A stretch of DNA of 64,000 nt from an uncultured Bacilli bacterium. GTDB lineage: Bacteria; Bacillota_I; Bacilli_A; RFN20; CAG-288. Of this stretch, positions 16,110-23,863 are shown one piece after another. The translations under genes were made by a program, and so were the position numbers. Location of the stretch: contig CALVMW010000001.1 of NCBI GenBank assembly GCA_944349335.1, forward strand, positions 359,671-423,670, given 5' to 3'. Positions within the stretch are counted from its first letter, which is position 1. Each line of letters starts with the position of its first letter. Under the pieces are notes generated by a model. It did not search any database, was not told the origin of the DNA, and saw only the letters and a program-made list of their open reading frames with translations.

Positions 16110-18473
16110 TTATTTTTTAATCATGATTTGATATATCTCAGCATCTAATTCAGTATCTGAGCCTTGGATATAGCCTGTAACATCTAAGTTACGGCTTGTC
16201 CAGTTAGTATAAGTTTCTTCTATCATCTTAATATAGACATCGAAAGTAATTTCACCATCATCTTCAATAGCGATATTGCTTGCTGTCATCTCAAATCTCT
16301 CAGGATAGAAAGATGATTCAACTTTAATTGTTAAAAGGCTAGGATCAAGATAGCAAGTCATCTGCTCACGGTCTTTATTAAAGAATCCACCTGTAGAAGC
16401 GTGAATTGTTGTTCCCTTTATAATAGAATCCCATCCCCAAATAGTATAGGAATGATAAACTGAGGTTGTCTTATCTCTAATAGCATCAACTTGACCAGTA
16501 ACAATACCTGCAGTAAAGACAGGAGTTAATGTAACTGCATCATCAGGCATCACATAATCATAAGTATATTGATTAGTTCCTTCATCATATGTGAAGAGTA
16601 AAGGAGAAACCTTAGTTTCACCATTACTATCTTCTACTAAAATATAATCGATGTCATAACCTGAATTAGGCTGCATTGTAATAGTGATAGTATCACCAGC
16701 TTCAACAGAAGTTATGTCAGAAGTAGTAACAGTACCATTTGCACTAGTAGTGACATCAACAGATGCAGAAATGCCAGTATTATTCAATGCTAAAGGATAA
16801 GAAGAGATAACTGTTCCATCTTTCCAAGTGATGTTCAAATTCATCTTTAAGGCCTTAGGAATTTTATTTCCATCCTTAACACGTAAACGAACACCAAAGG
16901 AACCATCATCCTCCTTAGTTGCTGGATCAAGATAAACATAATTAGCAATATCAGTTTTTTCTTCTTCACTAAGCCCAAGATACTCTAATTCAATATTAAA
17001 GTCAGTAAGATCAATAGCAGTACTAGTTAATTGATATCCATAATCATCAAAGAAGTTAATATCCTTTAAAGAGTATTGGCTAGTAGTAGAGACAATAAAG
17101 TTATTCTCAAAAACAAACTCTTCATCAGTTGTAAGATCATTACTTAAGTAACCCAAGGTAGTTGAAGAAGGTGTTTCAATTTCTTGACCAAAGCGACCGA
17201 TATTAATCCATTGTCCACCAACATAAGCAAAGACTGTATAATCAGTAGTATCGATATAGAAGTCTCCTTCACTAGGAGAAGTGACATTAGTTGCAGGATC
17301 ACCAGCACCGGAAAGCCAAGTAGTACCCGTTGAAGGATCTTCACTTTGGCCAGGAGCTAAAGTAAGAATCTTTGTCCAACCTGTTTCACCTTTTTGATAG
17401 ACATCGGTAGTATCTATATCTAAATAAAGGTCACCGACTTTACCTAAATCTGCACTAGGAGCTCCACTTCCTGTTAACCAAGTTGCGCCATCAGTACCAG
17501 CTTCACCAGTGTCTCCAGTGTCACCATCTGCACCTGTTTCACCTTTAATATTAGTGATAAGTGTCCAAGTACCATCTTCTTTTTGATAAACATCAGAAGT
17601 AGATGTATCTAAATACAAGTCTCCATCTTTACCTAAAGTATTATCAGGAGCTCCACTTCCAGTTAACCAAGTTGCGCCGTCAGTACCAGCTTGACCAGGG
17701 TCTCCAGCATCGCCAGTGTCACCTTTATCACCATCTGCACCTGTTTCACCTTTAATATTAGTAATAAGTGTCCAAGCACCATCTTCTTTTTGATAAACAT
17801 CAGAAGTAGAAACATCTAAATAAAGATCGCCATCTTTACCTAAATCAGTACTAGGAGCACCAGTACCAGTTAACCAAGCGGCTCCATCAGTGCCAGCTTC
17901 ACCAGTTTCGCCTTTCTCACCATCATCACCTTTTTCACCGGTATCACCTTTATCGCCTTTAAGATTACCGATATATCTCCAGTTATTGGATTCATCCATA
18001 GTGAAGATATCACCTGTAACATCATTTAAATATAAATCTCCAGGTTTACCTTCAGTTTCACCATCGACAGGATCAGTAGAGCCTATATGCCACTGACTTC
18101 CATCAGTACCATCAGTTCCAGCTTCACCAGTGTCACCTTTATCGCCTTTGTCGCCCTTTTCACCATCTACACCATCTTCACCTTTGATATTTCCGATCAC
18201 TACCCAACCAGAAGCAGTTTTAGAATAAATATCATAAGTAGAAGTATTTAAATATAAATCACCGACAACACCTAAATCTTCACTAGGAGCAACATCACCA
18301 AATAACCAAGTAGCACCATCAGTTCCATTTATTCCGTCAACACCATCTTCACCTCTTTCGCCTGTAGGTCCTGTAGCACCAGTAATAGGACTACTTACTC
18401 CTTCAGAACAAGAAGCAAGAGACATAGATCCTATGGCAATAAGCATTGCTAACGGCAGAAATTTCTTTTTCAT
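16110..18473 (-). CDS. Collagen-like surface lipoprotein (six modules)
   Basis: 787 residues from the ATG at 18473 (GGAG 7 nt upstream; ATG 18476 is an alternative; a frame running to 18593 is not plausible). Signal peptide MKKKFLPLAMLIAIGSMSLA ends in the lipobox LASC (Cys22). Residues about 30-400 alternate Gly-X-Y collagen-like stretches (GEKGDKGDKGDTGEAG) with about 45-residue modules of the form WLxGxGAPxxxLGxxGDLYLDxxTxDVYxKxxGxW; I count six. Then follows a beta-rich repeat domain (ITMQPNSGYDIDYILV) and a C-terminal domain of about 120 residues I do not recognise. It should be anchored to the outer face of the membrane and extend a stiff stalk. Its N-terminal coding part is nearly identical to the next gene. 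Confidence 0.85.
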   Translation of the reverse strand: MKKKFLPLAMLIAIGSMSLASCSEGVSSPITGATGPTGERGEDGVDGINGTDGATWLFGDVAPSEDLGVVGDLYLNTSTYDIYSKTASGWVVIGNIKGEDGVDGEKGDKGDKGDTGEAGTDGTDGSQWHIGSTDPVDGETEGKPGDLYLNDVTGDIFTMDESNNWRYIGNLKGDKGDTGEKGDDGEKGETGEAGTDGAAWLTGTGAPSTDLGKDGDLYLDVSTSDVYQKEDGAWTLITNIKGETGADGDKGDTGDAGDPGQAGTDGATWLTGSGAPDNTLGKDGDLYLDTSTSDVYQKEDGTWTLITNIKGETGADGDTGDTGEAGTDGATWLTGSGAPSADLGKVGDLYLDIDTTDVYQKGETGWTKILTLAPGQSEDPSTGTTWLSGAGDPATNVTSPSEGDFYIDTTDYTVFAYVGGQWINIGRFGQEIETPSSTTLGYLSNDLTTDEEFVFENNFIVSTTSQYSLKDINFFDDYGYQLTSTAIDLTDFNIELEYLGLSEEEKTDIANYVYLDPATKEDDGSFGVRLRVKDGNKIPKALKMNLNITWKDGTVISSYPLALNNTGISASVDVTTSANGTVTTSDITSVEAGDTITITMQPNSGYDIDYILVEDSNGETKVSPLLFTYDEGTNQYTYDYVMPDDAVTLTPVFTAGIVTGQVDAIRDKTTSVYHSYTIWGWDSIIKGTTIHASTGGFFNKDREQMTCYLDPSLLTIKVESSFYPERFEMTASNIAIEDDGEITFDVYIKMIEETYTNWTSRNLDVTGYIQGSDTELDAEIYQIMIKK

Positions 18474-18627
18474 CATGTATCTCCTTTCAAAAGATATATC
18501 TAATATAACATAAAAGCGGTTACATGAATAGAAAATTTCATTGACAAATTTTAAAGAATAATAAATAAAAAATTTTATATAGATAAAAAACAAGCATTTT
18601 AGCTTAATAATTACTAATTATCAAAAT

Positions 18628-18673
18628 AAAAAAAGCCCTTTTATTTAAGTGATTATTTATTAAATAAAAGGGC
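18628..18673 (-). terminator. Terminator of the 18.7-20.5 kb lipoprotein gene
   Basis: A 14-bp stem, GCCCTTTTATTTAA with its complement (18635-18648 and 18660-18673), followed on the minus strand by TTTTTTTATTTT. Confidence 0.85.
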
Positions 18674-18699
18674 AAAATAAACTACTTAACTAGTAAAAC

Positions 18700-20460
18700 T
18701 TAATTGCGGCTTCCTATTTGGAACTTAAATCCTCCAGCATAAGTTCCAGTAAGTTTAAATGTCATATCGATAAAAATTTCAGTATATGAATCTAAGGGGA
18801 ACTGACCTTGTTTTAAGGTGTACTTAAGCTTTATTGCATCTTTACCAGAATAGGTTGAAGGTTCAGCGGTAAATTCAATCTTACTTGCATCTTCAGGATT
18901 TCTAAGACTGAAGTCAAACATATCAAAAGAAACATAAACGTCAATCTTATCACCACGATAACTAGGATCATTTGCAGCTTCTTCTTCATCGAAAGTATAG
19001 AACTCTAATGTTTTATTAACAGTACCTTCACGATCCTGTGTCTGTAACTGTTCAACAGTTCTATCTGTAAAGGAGACAGAGTGTGTACGTGATAAAGCAC
19101 TAAAACCACCAGGAACACCAGGCATTGCACCTCTTTCAAAATCACAATCTACTTCAATGCCACCTTCGACCATCTCAGTAGTATAAGTATAATAATCACC
19201 CTCTTCATGATATTCAAAAAGATAAGGGCTAACTTTTTCATCATTGATTGTCATTAAAGTAGGATGCCAAGTAGACTTAGAATTATTAGGAGTAATAGTT
19301 AAAGTAACAGGGCCACCAACAACTGTTTCAACTGGGTTAGCCTCAACTTTTCCTCTTAATTCAGGGATAGAATCATTAATAGTAACACTACCTAAAGTAG
19401 CACTTTGAGTTAAAGAACCGATATAGATCCAAATACCACCTTCTTTTCTAAAGAAATTATTAGTTTCAGTATCAAGATAAACATCACCCTCATCACCTAA
19501 TTCAGAAGTAGGGACTCCAGCACCAGTAAGGAAGGAAGAGCCTTCATCAGAAGGTCTTAAAGTAGTAATTAAAGTCCAGCCTTCTTCACCTTTTTGATAG
19601 ACATCAGTAGTATCTATATCTAAATAAAGGTCACCGACTTTACCTAAATCTGCACTAGGAAGACCACTTCCAGTTAACCAAGTAGCACCATCAGTGCCAG
19701 CTTCACCAGCATCTCCTTTATCACCATCTTCTCCAGGTTTACCATCTTCACCTTTAAGATTAGTAATTAAAGTCCAAACACCATCAACTTTTTGATATAG
19801 ATCAGAAGTAGAAGCATCTAAATAGATATCACCATCTTTACCTAAATCAGCACCTGGTTCACCTTCGCCAGATAAAAATTCAGTCCCTATTGTGCCATCT
19901 TCTCCATCTTCACCATCATCACCTTTTTCACCGGTATCACCTTTATCACCTTTAAGATTACCGATATATCTCCAGTTATTGGATTCATCCATAGTGAAGA
20001 TATCACCTGTAACATCATTTAAATATAAATCTCCAGGTTTACCTTCAGTTTCACCATCGACAGGATCAGTAGAGCCTATATGCCACTGACTTCCATCAGT
20101 ACCATCAGTTCCAGCTTCACCAGTGTCACCTTTATCGCCTTTGTCGCCCTTTTCACCATCTACACCATCTTCACCTTTGATATTTCCGATCACTACCCAA
20201 CCAGAAGCAGTTTTAGAATAAATATCATAAGTAGAAGTATTTAAATATAAATCACCGACAACACCTAAATCTTCACTAGGAGCAACATCACCAAATAACC
20301 AAGTAGCACCATCAGTTCCATTTATTCCGTCAACACCATCTTCACCTCTTTCACCTGCAGGTCCTGTAGCACCAGTAATAGGACTACTTACTCCTTCAGA
20401 ACAAGAAGCTAAAGAGATTATCGAAGTTAAAGCGACAATCGACATCAAAAGTTTTTTCAT
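18700..20460 (-). CDS. Collagen-like surface lipoprotein (five modules)
   Basis: 586 residues. Signal MKKLLMSIVALTSIISLA with lipobox LASC (Cys20). Five modules of the W(L/H)xG...GDLYLD...W type alternate with Gly-X-Y runs up to about residue 350. A short beta domain (VTLTITPNNSKSTWHPTL, YYTYTTEMVEGGIEV) and a roughly 140-residue C-terminal head with DVYVSFDMFDFSLRNP and FIDMTFKLTGTYAGGFKF follow. The DNA from 19910 to 20409 matches 17918-18417 colinearly with only three differences that I see, while the C-terminal halves diverge. This suggests recent duplication or gene conversion. It lies tandem to its paralogue, each with its own terminator. Confidence 0.85.
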   Translation of the reverse strand: MKKLLMSIVALTSIISLASCSEGVSSPITGATGPAGERGEDGVDGINGTDGATWLFGDVAPSEDLGVVGDLYLNTSTYDIYSKTASGWVVIGNIKGEDGVDGEKGDKGDKGDTGEAGTDGTDGSQWHIGSTDPVDGETEGKPGDLYLNDVTGDIFTMDESNNWRYIGNLKGDKGDTGEKGDDGEDGEDGTIGTEFLSGEGEPGADLGKDGDIYLDASTSDLYQKVDGVWTLITNLKGEDGKPGEDGDKGDAGEAGTDGATWLTGSGLPSADLGKVGDLYLDIDTTDVYQKGEEGWTLITTLRPSDEGSSFLTGAGVPTSELGDEGDVYLDTETNNFFRKEGGIWIYIGSLTQSATLGSVTINDSIPELRGKVEANPVETVVGGPVTLTITPNNSKSTWHPTLMTINDEKVSPYLFEYHEEGDYYTYTTEMVEGGIEVDCDFERGAMPGVPGGFSALSRTHSVSFTDRTVEQLQTQDREGTVNKTLEFYTFDEEEAANDPSYRGDKIDVYVSFDMFDFSLRNPEDASKIEFTAEPSTYSGKDAIKLKYTLKQGQFPLDSYTEIFIDMTFKLTGTYAGGFKFQIGSRN

Positions 20461-20587
20461 ATATTACCCCTTTCCAATCGAAAAAATTATACCATGAAAC
20501 CGATTACATTCAAGGAATAGCTATTGATTTTTTAAAGAAAATGAACTGTTATATATTTAAGAACATTTTTCTTTTCTAAAAAATAGA

Positions 20588-20601
20588 CTATAATTTAGCA
20601 G
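20588..20601 (+). promoter_or_regulatory. -10 hexamer directly before cca, probable leaderless start
   Basis: A perfect TATAAT (20589-20594) ends 7 nt before the cca ATG (20602) and no Shine-Dalgarno fits between, so transcription likely begins at or next to the start codon. The -35 region is poor. Confidence 0.5.
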
Positions 20602-21936
20602 ATGAATAATATCAGTGAATACTTTCCTATAGCTGGTTATAAACTTCTTTCTCTTCTACATGAACATGGCTACGAAGGATATTTTATCGGTGGCTGCGTA
20701 AGAGATGCTATTCTTAAAAGAAAAGCTTTTGACTTTGATATTGCTACAGATGCTCTACCTTCAGAAGTTAAATCGATATTTCCGCATACTATCGATACTG
20801 GTATAAAACACGGAACAGTGACAGTTATACTTGATGGTGAGTCATTTGAAGTTACTACTTATCGAATCGATGGAAAATATCTAGACTCCCGTCATCCACA
20901 ATCAGTCACATTCTCAAGAAGCTTAAAAGAAGATGTTAAAAGAAGAGATTTAACTATCAATGCTTTAGCATATAGTTTAGAAAGTGGGATTATCGATTAT
21001 ACCGGTGGACTAGAAGATATAAAAAATAAAACGATTAGATTGATCGGAAATAAAAACAAAAGATTAGAAGAAGATGCTTTAAGAATTATGCGAGTATATC
21101 GCTTCGCAGCTGAATTGAATTTTCAGATAGAAGAAGAGACTTTAGAAGCAACTTCACTCTCAGCAGAGCTATTAAATAATATTTCTATCGAAAGGATTAG
21201 AGATGAATTTAATAAGTTAATAACTTCGCAAAATGTGATGATAATTAAAAAAATGTATGAAAAAAATATTTTAGCTAATTTTTTACCAGAATTTGCTGAA
21301 ACGATAACATGTAAACAAAATAATCCCTATCATAAATATACTGTCGGTATCCATTCTTTAGTCGCAATGAATAATATTGATAATGATCTGATACTAAGAT
21401 TAGTCATGCTTTTACATGATATCGGTAAAATAAAAACAAAGACTACAATAAATAATATTGATCACTTTTATAATCATCAAAAATATTCCTATTCGATGTC
21501 CTTAGATATTTTAAGAAGAATGAAATATCCTAATAAAATAATCGAGGAAGTTTCTTTTTTAGTCTTACATCACTGCGATATGTTCTCCCTTAGTAAAAAA
21601 TCGATAAGAAAAGCGATGTATAAAATTACTCCTGAATTATTCCCTTCATTTTTAAAAGTAAGAGAAGCGGATTTACTATCGCAGAGCGATCTTTCTCAAA
21701 AAGAAAAGATTCCTAAACTTCAAGAAGCTATAAACATTTATCAAGAAATATTAAAAGAAAATAATTGTTTTTCACTAAAAGATTTAAAAGTAAACGGAAA
21801 TGATCTAATCGCTTTAGGTTATAGAGGAAAAGAGATTGGAGTCATCTTAAATAATATGTTAAAAGCAGTAATTGAAGATGAAGAGAAAAATGATAAGGAT
21901 TATTTACTAACAAACATCTTTTCCTTTGAAGATTAA
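20602..21936 (+). CDS. cca: CCA tRNA nucleotidyltransferase
   Basis: 444 residues. It adds or repairs the 3' CCA of tRNAs. The nucleotidyltransferase head has FIGGCVRDAILKRKAFDFDI (G-G and D-x-D metal ligands), GIKHGTVTVI and KRRDLTINALAYS (RRDxTINA). RLEEDALRIMRVYRFAAEL is the ATP/CTP recognition neck. An HD domain follows (LVMLLHDIGKIK), as in many Firmicutes and proteobacterial enzymes, giving the usual length. The start has no ribosome site and follows a -10 box, so it may be leaderless. Its 3' end overlaps the convergent membrane-protein gene by 30 bp. Confidence 0.95.
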   Translation: MNNISEYFPIAGYKLLSLLHEHGYEGYFIGGCVRDAILKRKAFDFDIATDALPSEVKSIFPHTIDTGIKHGTVTVILDGESFEVTTYRIDGKYLDSRHPQSVTFSRSLKEDVKRRDLTINALAYSLESGIIDYTGGLEDIKNKTIRLIGNKNKRLEEDALRIMRVYRFAAELNFQIEEETLEATSLSAELLNNISIERIRDEFNKLITSQNVMIIKKMYEKNILANFLPEFAETITCKQNNPYHKYTVGIHSLVAMNNIDNDLILRLVMLLHDIGKIKTKTTINNIDHFYNHQKYSYSMSLDILRRMKYPNKIIEEVSFLVLHHCDMFSLSKKSIRKAMYKITPELFPSFLKVREADLLSQSDLSQKEKIPKLQEAINIYQEILKENNCFSLKDLKVNGNDLIALGYRGKEIGVILNNMLKAVIEDEEKNDKDYLLTNIFSFED

Positions 21937-22968
21937 ATGATCATCTTCCTTTTTAAAACCCAAGTTGATAAGTATAGTCTCATCTTTAAAAGAACGACAT
22001 ATTAAATTATTATTATCTTTTAAAATCTTTTTAAATAAAGGATAAATTGTATATTTATCATCATAATTTAAATAATCCACTTTACCATCTTTAATTATTA
22101 CAATAGCATGTATTTTCTTTCTTTTAGAAGCTAAGTAACATGAATTATATTTTTTATTTAGATTATATTGTTCTCTTATTCTCTTAGAGATCTTTTCTTT
22201 TTTCACAATATGGTAAGAAGTAGATGACTTTAAATTTCTCAATAAAAAATATCGTGAACCTTCTTCTTTATAACGAAGATGTTGAAAATATAAATAACTC
22301 AAATATACTAAAATTAAAAAGATAATTATAAAAGTTAAGAAAAATATCAAATACATCCACCAACTAAACGAGCGATAATCAAATAGATCAGTACAGATTA
22401 TACAGGTAGCTAAAACACCGATATTACGGAATAGAAGTGTACAAACAAAATTATATAAAAAGGACATATCACTCATTCCAACAATAAGAGAAATAGTATC
22501 ATCTGGAAATAAAGGAAGAAGATAAGTCATCGGGATTAAAGCTTTACCACCGATAGTCAAATACTTTTCAATTTTCTTCGCTGGTTCTTTTCCAACTATC
22601 CATTCAACTAACCTTTTTCCACCTACTTTACCTAAAATAAACATTAAAGAAGAAGTTAAAATAACTGAAACAGCTGAAAGAGCAAAAGATATTAACATAC
22701 CTTCTATCGTCTTATCATTAAAAAGCATATTAGCTAAGACAATAGTAGTCATAGAACTTATACCCGGAATAATATTAATTAATGGAGTTAAAATAATATA
22801 TAAAAAGGCAGCAAGATAAATATTATCTTCTGCCCAAGATTGAAAAATACTAGTTAATTTATCTTCGCCTAAAAATAAGTTAAAAAGATAAAATGCAATA
22901 AGAACAAGGAAAACGATAGTGAGAAGAGTTCCGATAGCTTTTAAGATATTAGGTAGATATTTTTTCAC
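21907..22968 (-). CDS. TVP38/TMEM64 (VTT, DedA-like) membrane protein with C-terminal extension
   Basis: 353 residues from a GTG start at 22968. The first 230 residues carry about six hydrophobic helices and the VTT pattern: YIILTPLINIIPGISSMTTI, LGKVGGKRLVEWIVGKEPAK, then ALIPMTYLLPLFPDDTIS. The F/L-P-D-D-xxS/N element is typical of DedA/TVP38 family proteins, which act in lipid scrambling or membrane homeostasis. After a last helix (LIFFLTFIIIFLILVYLSYL) comes a charged 120-residue cytoplasmic tail with SKRKKIHAIVIIKDGKVDYL that I do not recognise. The tail is unusual for the family. Confidence 0.8.
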   Translation of the reverse strand: MKKYLPNILKAIGTLLTIVFLVLIAFYLFNLFLGEDKLTSIFQSWAEDNIYLAAFLYIILTPLINIIPGISSMTTIVLANMLFNDKTIEGMLISFALSAVSVILTSSLMFILGKVGGKRLVEWIVGKEPAKKIEKYLTIGGKALIPMTYLLPLFPDDTISLIVGMSDMSFLYNFVCTLLFRNIGVLATCIICTDLFDYRSFSWWMYLIFFLTFIIIFLILVYLSYLYFQHLRYKEEGSRYFLLRNLKSSTSYHIVKKEKISKRIREQYNLNKKYNSCYLASKRKKIHAIVIIKDGKVDYLNYDDKYTIYPLFKKILKDNNNLICRSFKDETILINLGFKKEDDHLIFKGKDVC

Positions 22969-23006
22969 CTTTCAAGTCTATCATAAAAAAGAATTTTAAG
23001 ATAGTT

Positions 23007-23732
23007 TTAGTCTAATTTGCTATATTCCTCTTCACTAACAGGTTCAAGCCATTCTGTGTGAGTATTTTCACCTGGTACTTCAATAGCAAGATGAGTAAAA
23101 TAGCTATCCTTAATAGCGCCGTGCCAATGCTTAAGATTAGGAGCAATATAAACTACATCTCCAGGATGAAGCTTTCTAACTTCTTTACCCTCTTCTTGAT
23201 AATACCCTTCCCCATCAGTACATAATAAAATTTGACCGCCACCTTTAGTAGCTCTATGAATATGCCAATTATTTCTACAAGCAGGTTCAAAGGTTACATT
23301 AGCGATAGAAACTCCTTCAATATTAAGATGATTAAGATAAGATTGACCAATAAAATATTTAGCATAGGCATCATTTGGTTTTCCTAAACCAAATAAAGGC
23401 TCTTTAGTGATTTTCTCATCTTGATAAACTTCTCTTACATAAGGGAAAACTGCCCAAGCATTAGGCCAACCGACATAAAAAGCGATATGGGTAATAATTT
23501 CAACCATCTCTTCTTTAGTTACACCATGAGCTTTAGCATTAGCGATATGATATTTTAAGGAATTATCAAAAATACCTTTGCTCACTAAAGCGACTATAGT
23601 TATCATACAACGATCACGGAGAGAGAGTTTATCTACTCTTGACCAAACCTCTCCAAATAAAACATCATCATTTAATTCAGCAAATTTAGGAGCTAAATCA
23701 CCTAAACCTTTTCTTCCAGCTTCTTGTTTCAT
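23007..23732 (-). CDS. Carboxymuconolactone decarboxylase-like / cupin fusion protein
   Basis: 241 residues, start behind AGGAGGAATT. Residues 1-115 are a CMD/AhpD-type helical domain (MITIVALVSKGIFDN, EEMVEIITHIAFYVGWPNAW), here without the CxxC pair of true AhpD. Residues about 140-235 form a cupin barrel: NNWHIHRATKGGGQIL, LHPGDVVYIAPNLKHWHGA give the His ligands of a metal site. Such fusions are common near quinone or aldehyde stress genes and are generally annotated as putative oxidoreductases or decarboxylases; the reaction is unknown. It has its own strong promoter with a perfect palindrome just downstream, so it is regulated. Confidence 0.85.
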   Translation of the reverse strand: MKQEAGRKGLGDLAPKFAELNDDVLFGEVWSRVDKLSLRDRCMITIVALVSKGIFDNSLKYHIANAKAHGVTKEEMVEIITHIAFYVGWPNAWAVFPYVREVYQDEKITKEPLFGLGKPNDAYAKYFIGQSYLNHLNIEGVSIANVTFEPACRNNWHIHRATKGGGQILLCTDGEGYYQEEGKEVRKLHPGDVVYIAPNLKHWHGAIKDSYFTHLAIEVPGENTHTEWLEPVSEEEYSKLD

Positions 23733-23746
23733 AATTCCTCCTGAAT

Positions 23747-23797
23747 AATTGACACTATGTCAATTAAAATTATAGTTTTTCTATTTTCTCTTGTCAA
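23747..23797 (-). promoter_or_regulatory. Strong promoter with palindromic operator for the CMD-cupin gene
   Basis: On the minus strand: TTGACA (23792-23797), 17-bp spacer, TATAAT (23769-23774), then AATTGACA-CTA/TAG-TGTCAATT (23747-23765), an inverted repeat with perfect 8-bp arms just after the expected transcription start. The dyad lies between promoter and AGGAGG and is a good operator candidate for a dimeric repressor. Confidence 0.8.
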
Positions 23798-23863
23798 AGG
23801 CTTTATTCCTAATATCTACCTTTAATAAATAAGAAGAAGTATAATTAGAATGTTATAAACATT

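Noticed and set aside
17890..20089. Plus-strand open frames rich in Ser-Pro within the collagen-like genes (also 31488-31751 and 37963-38226)
   Set aside because: They are the antisense of Gly-X-Y codons, have no ribosome sites and copy exactly with the repeat; not genes.
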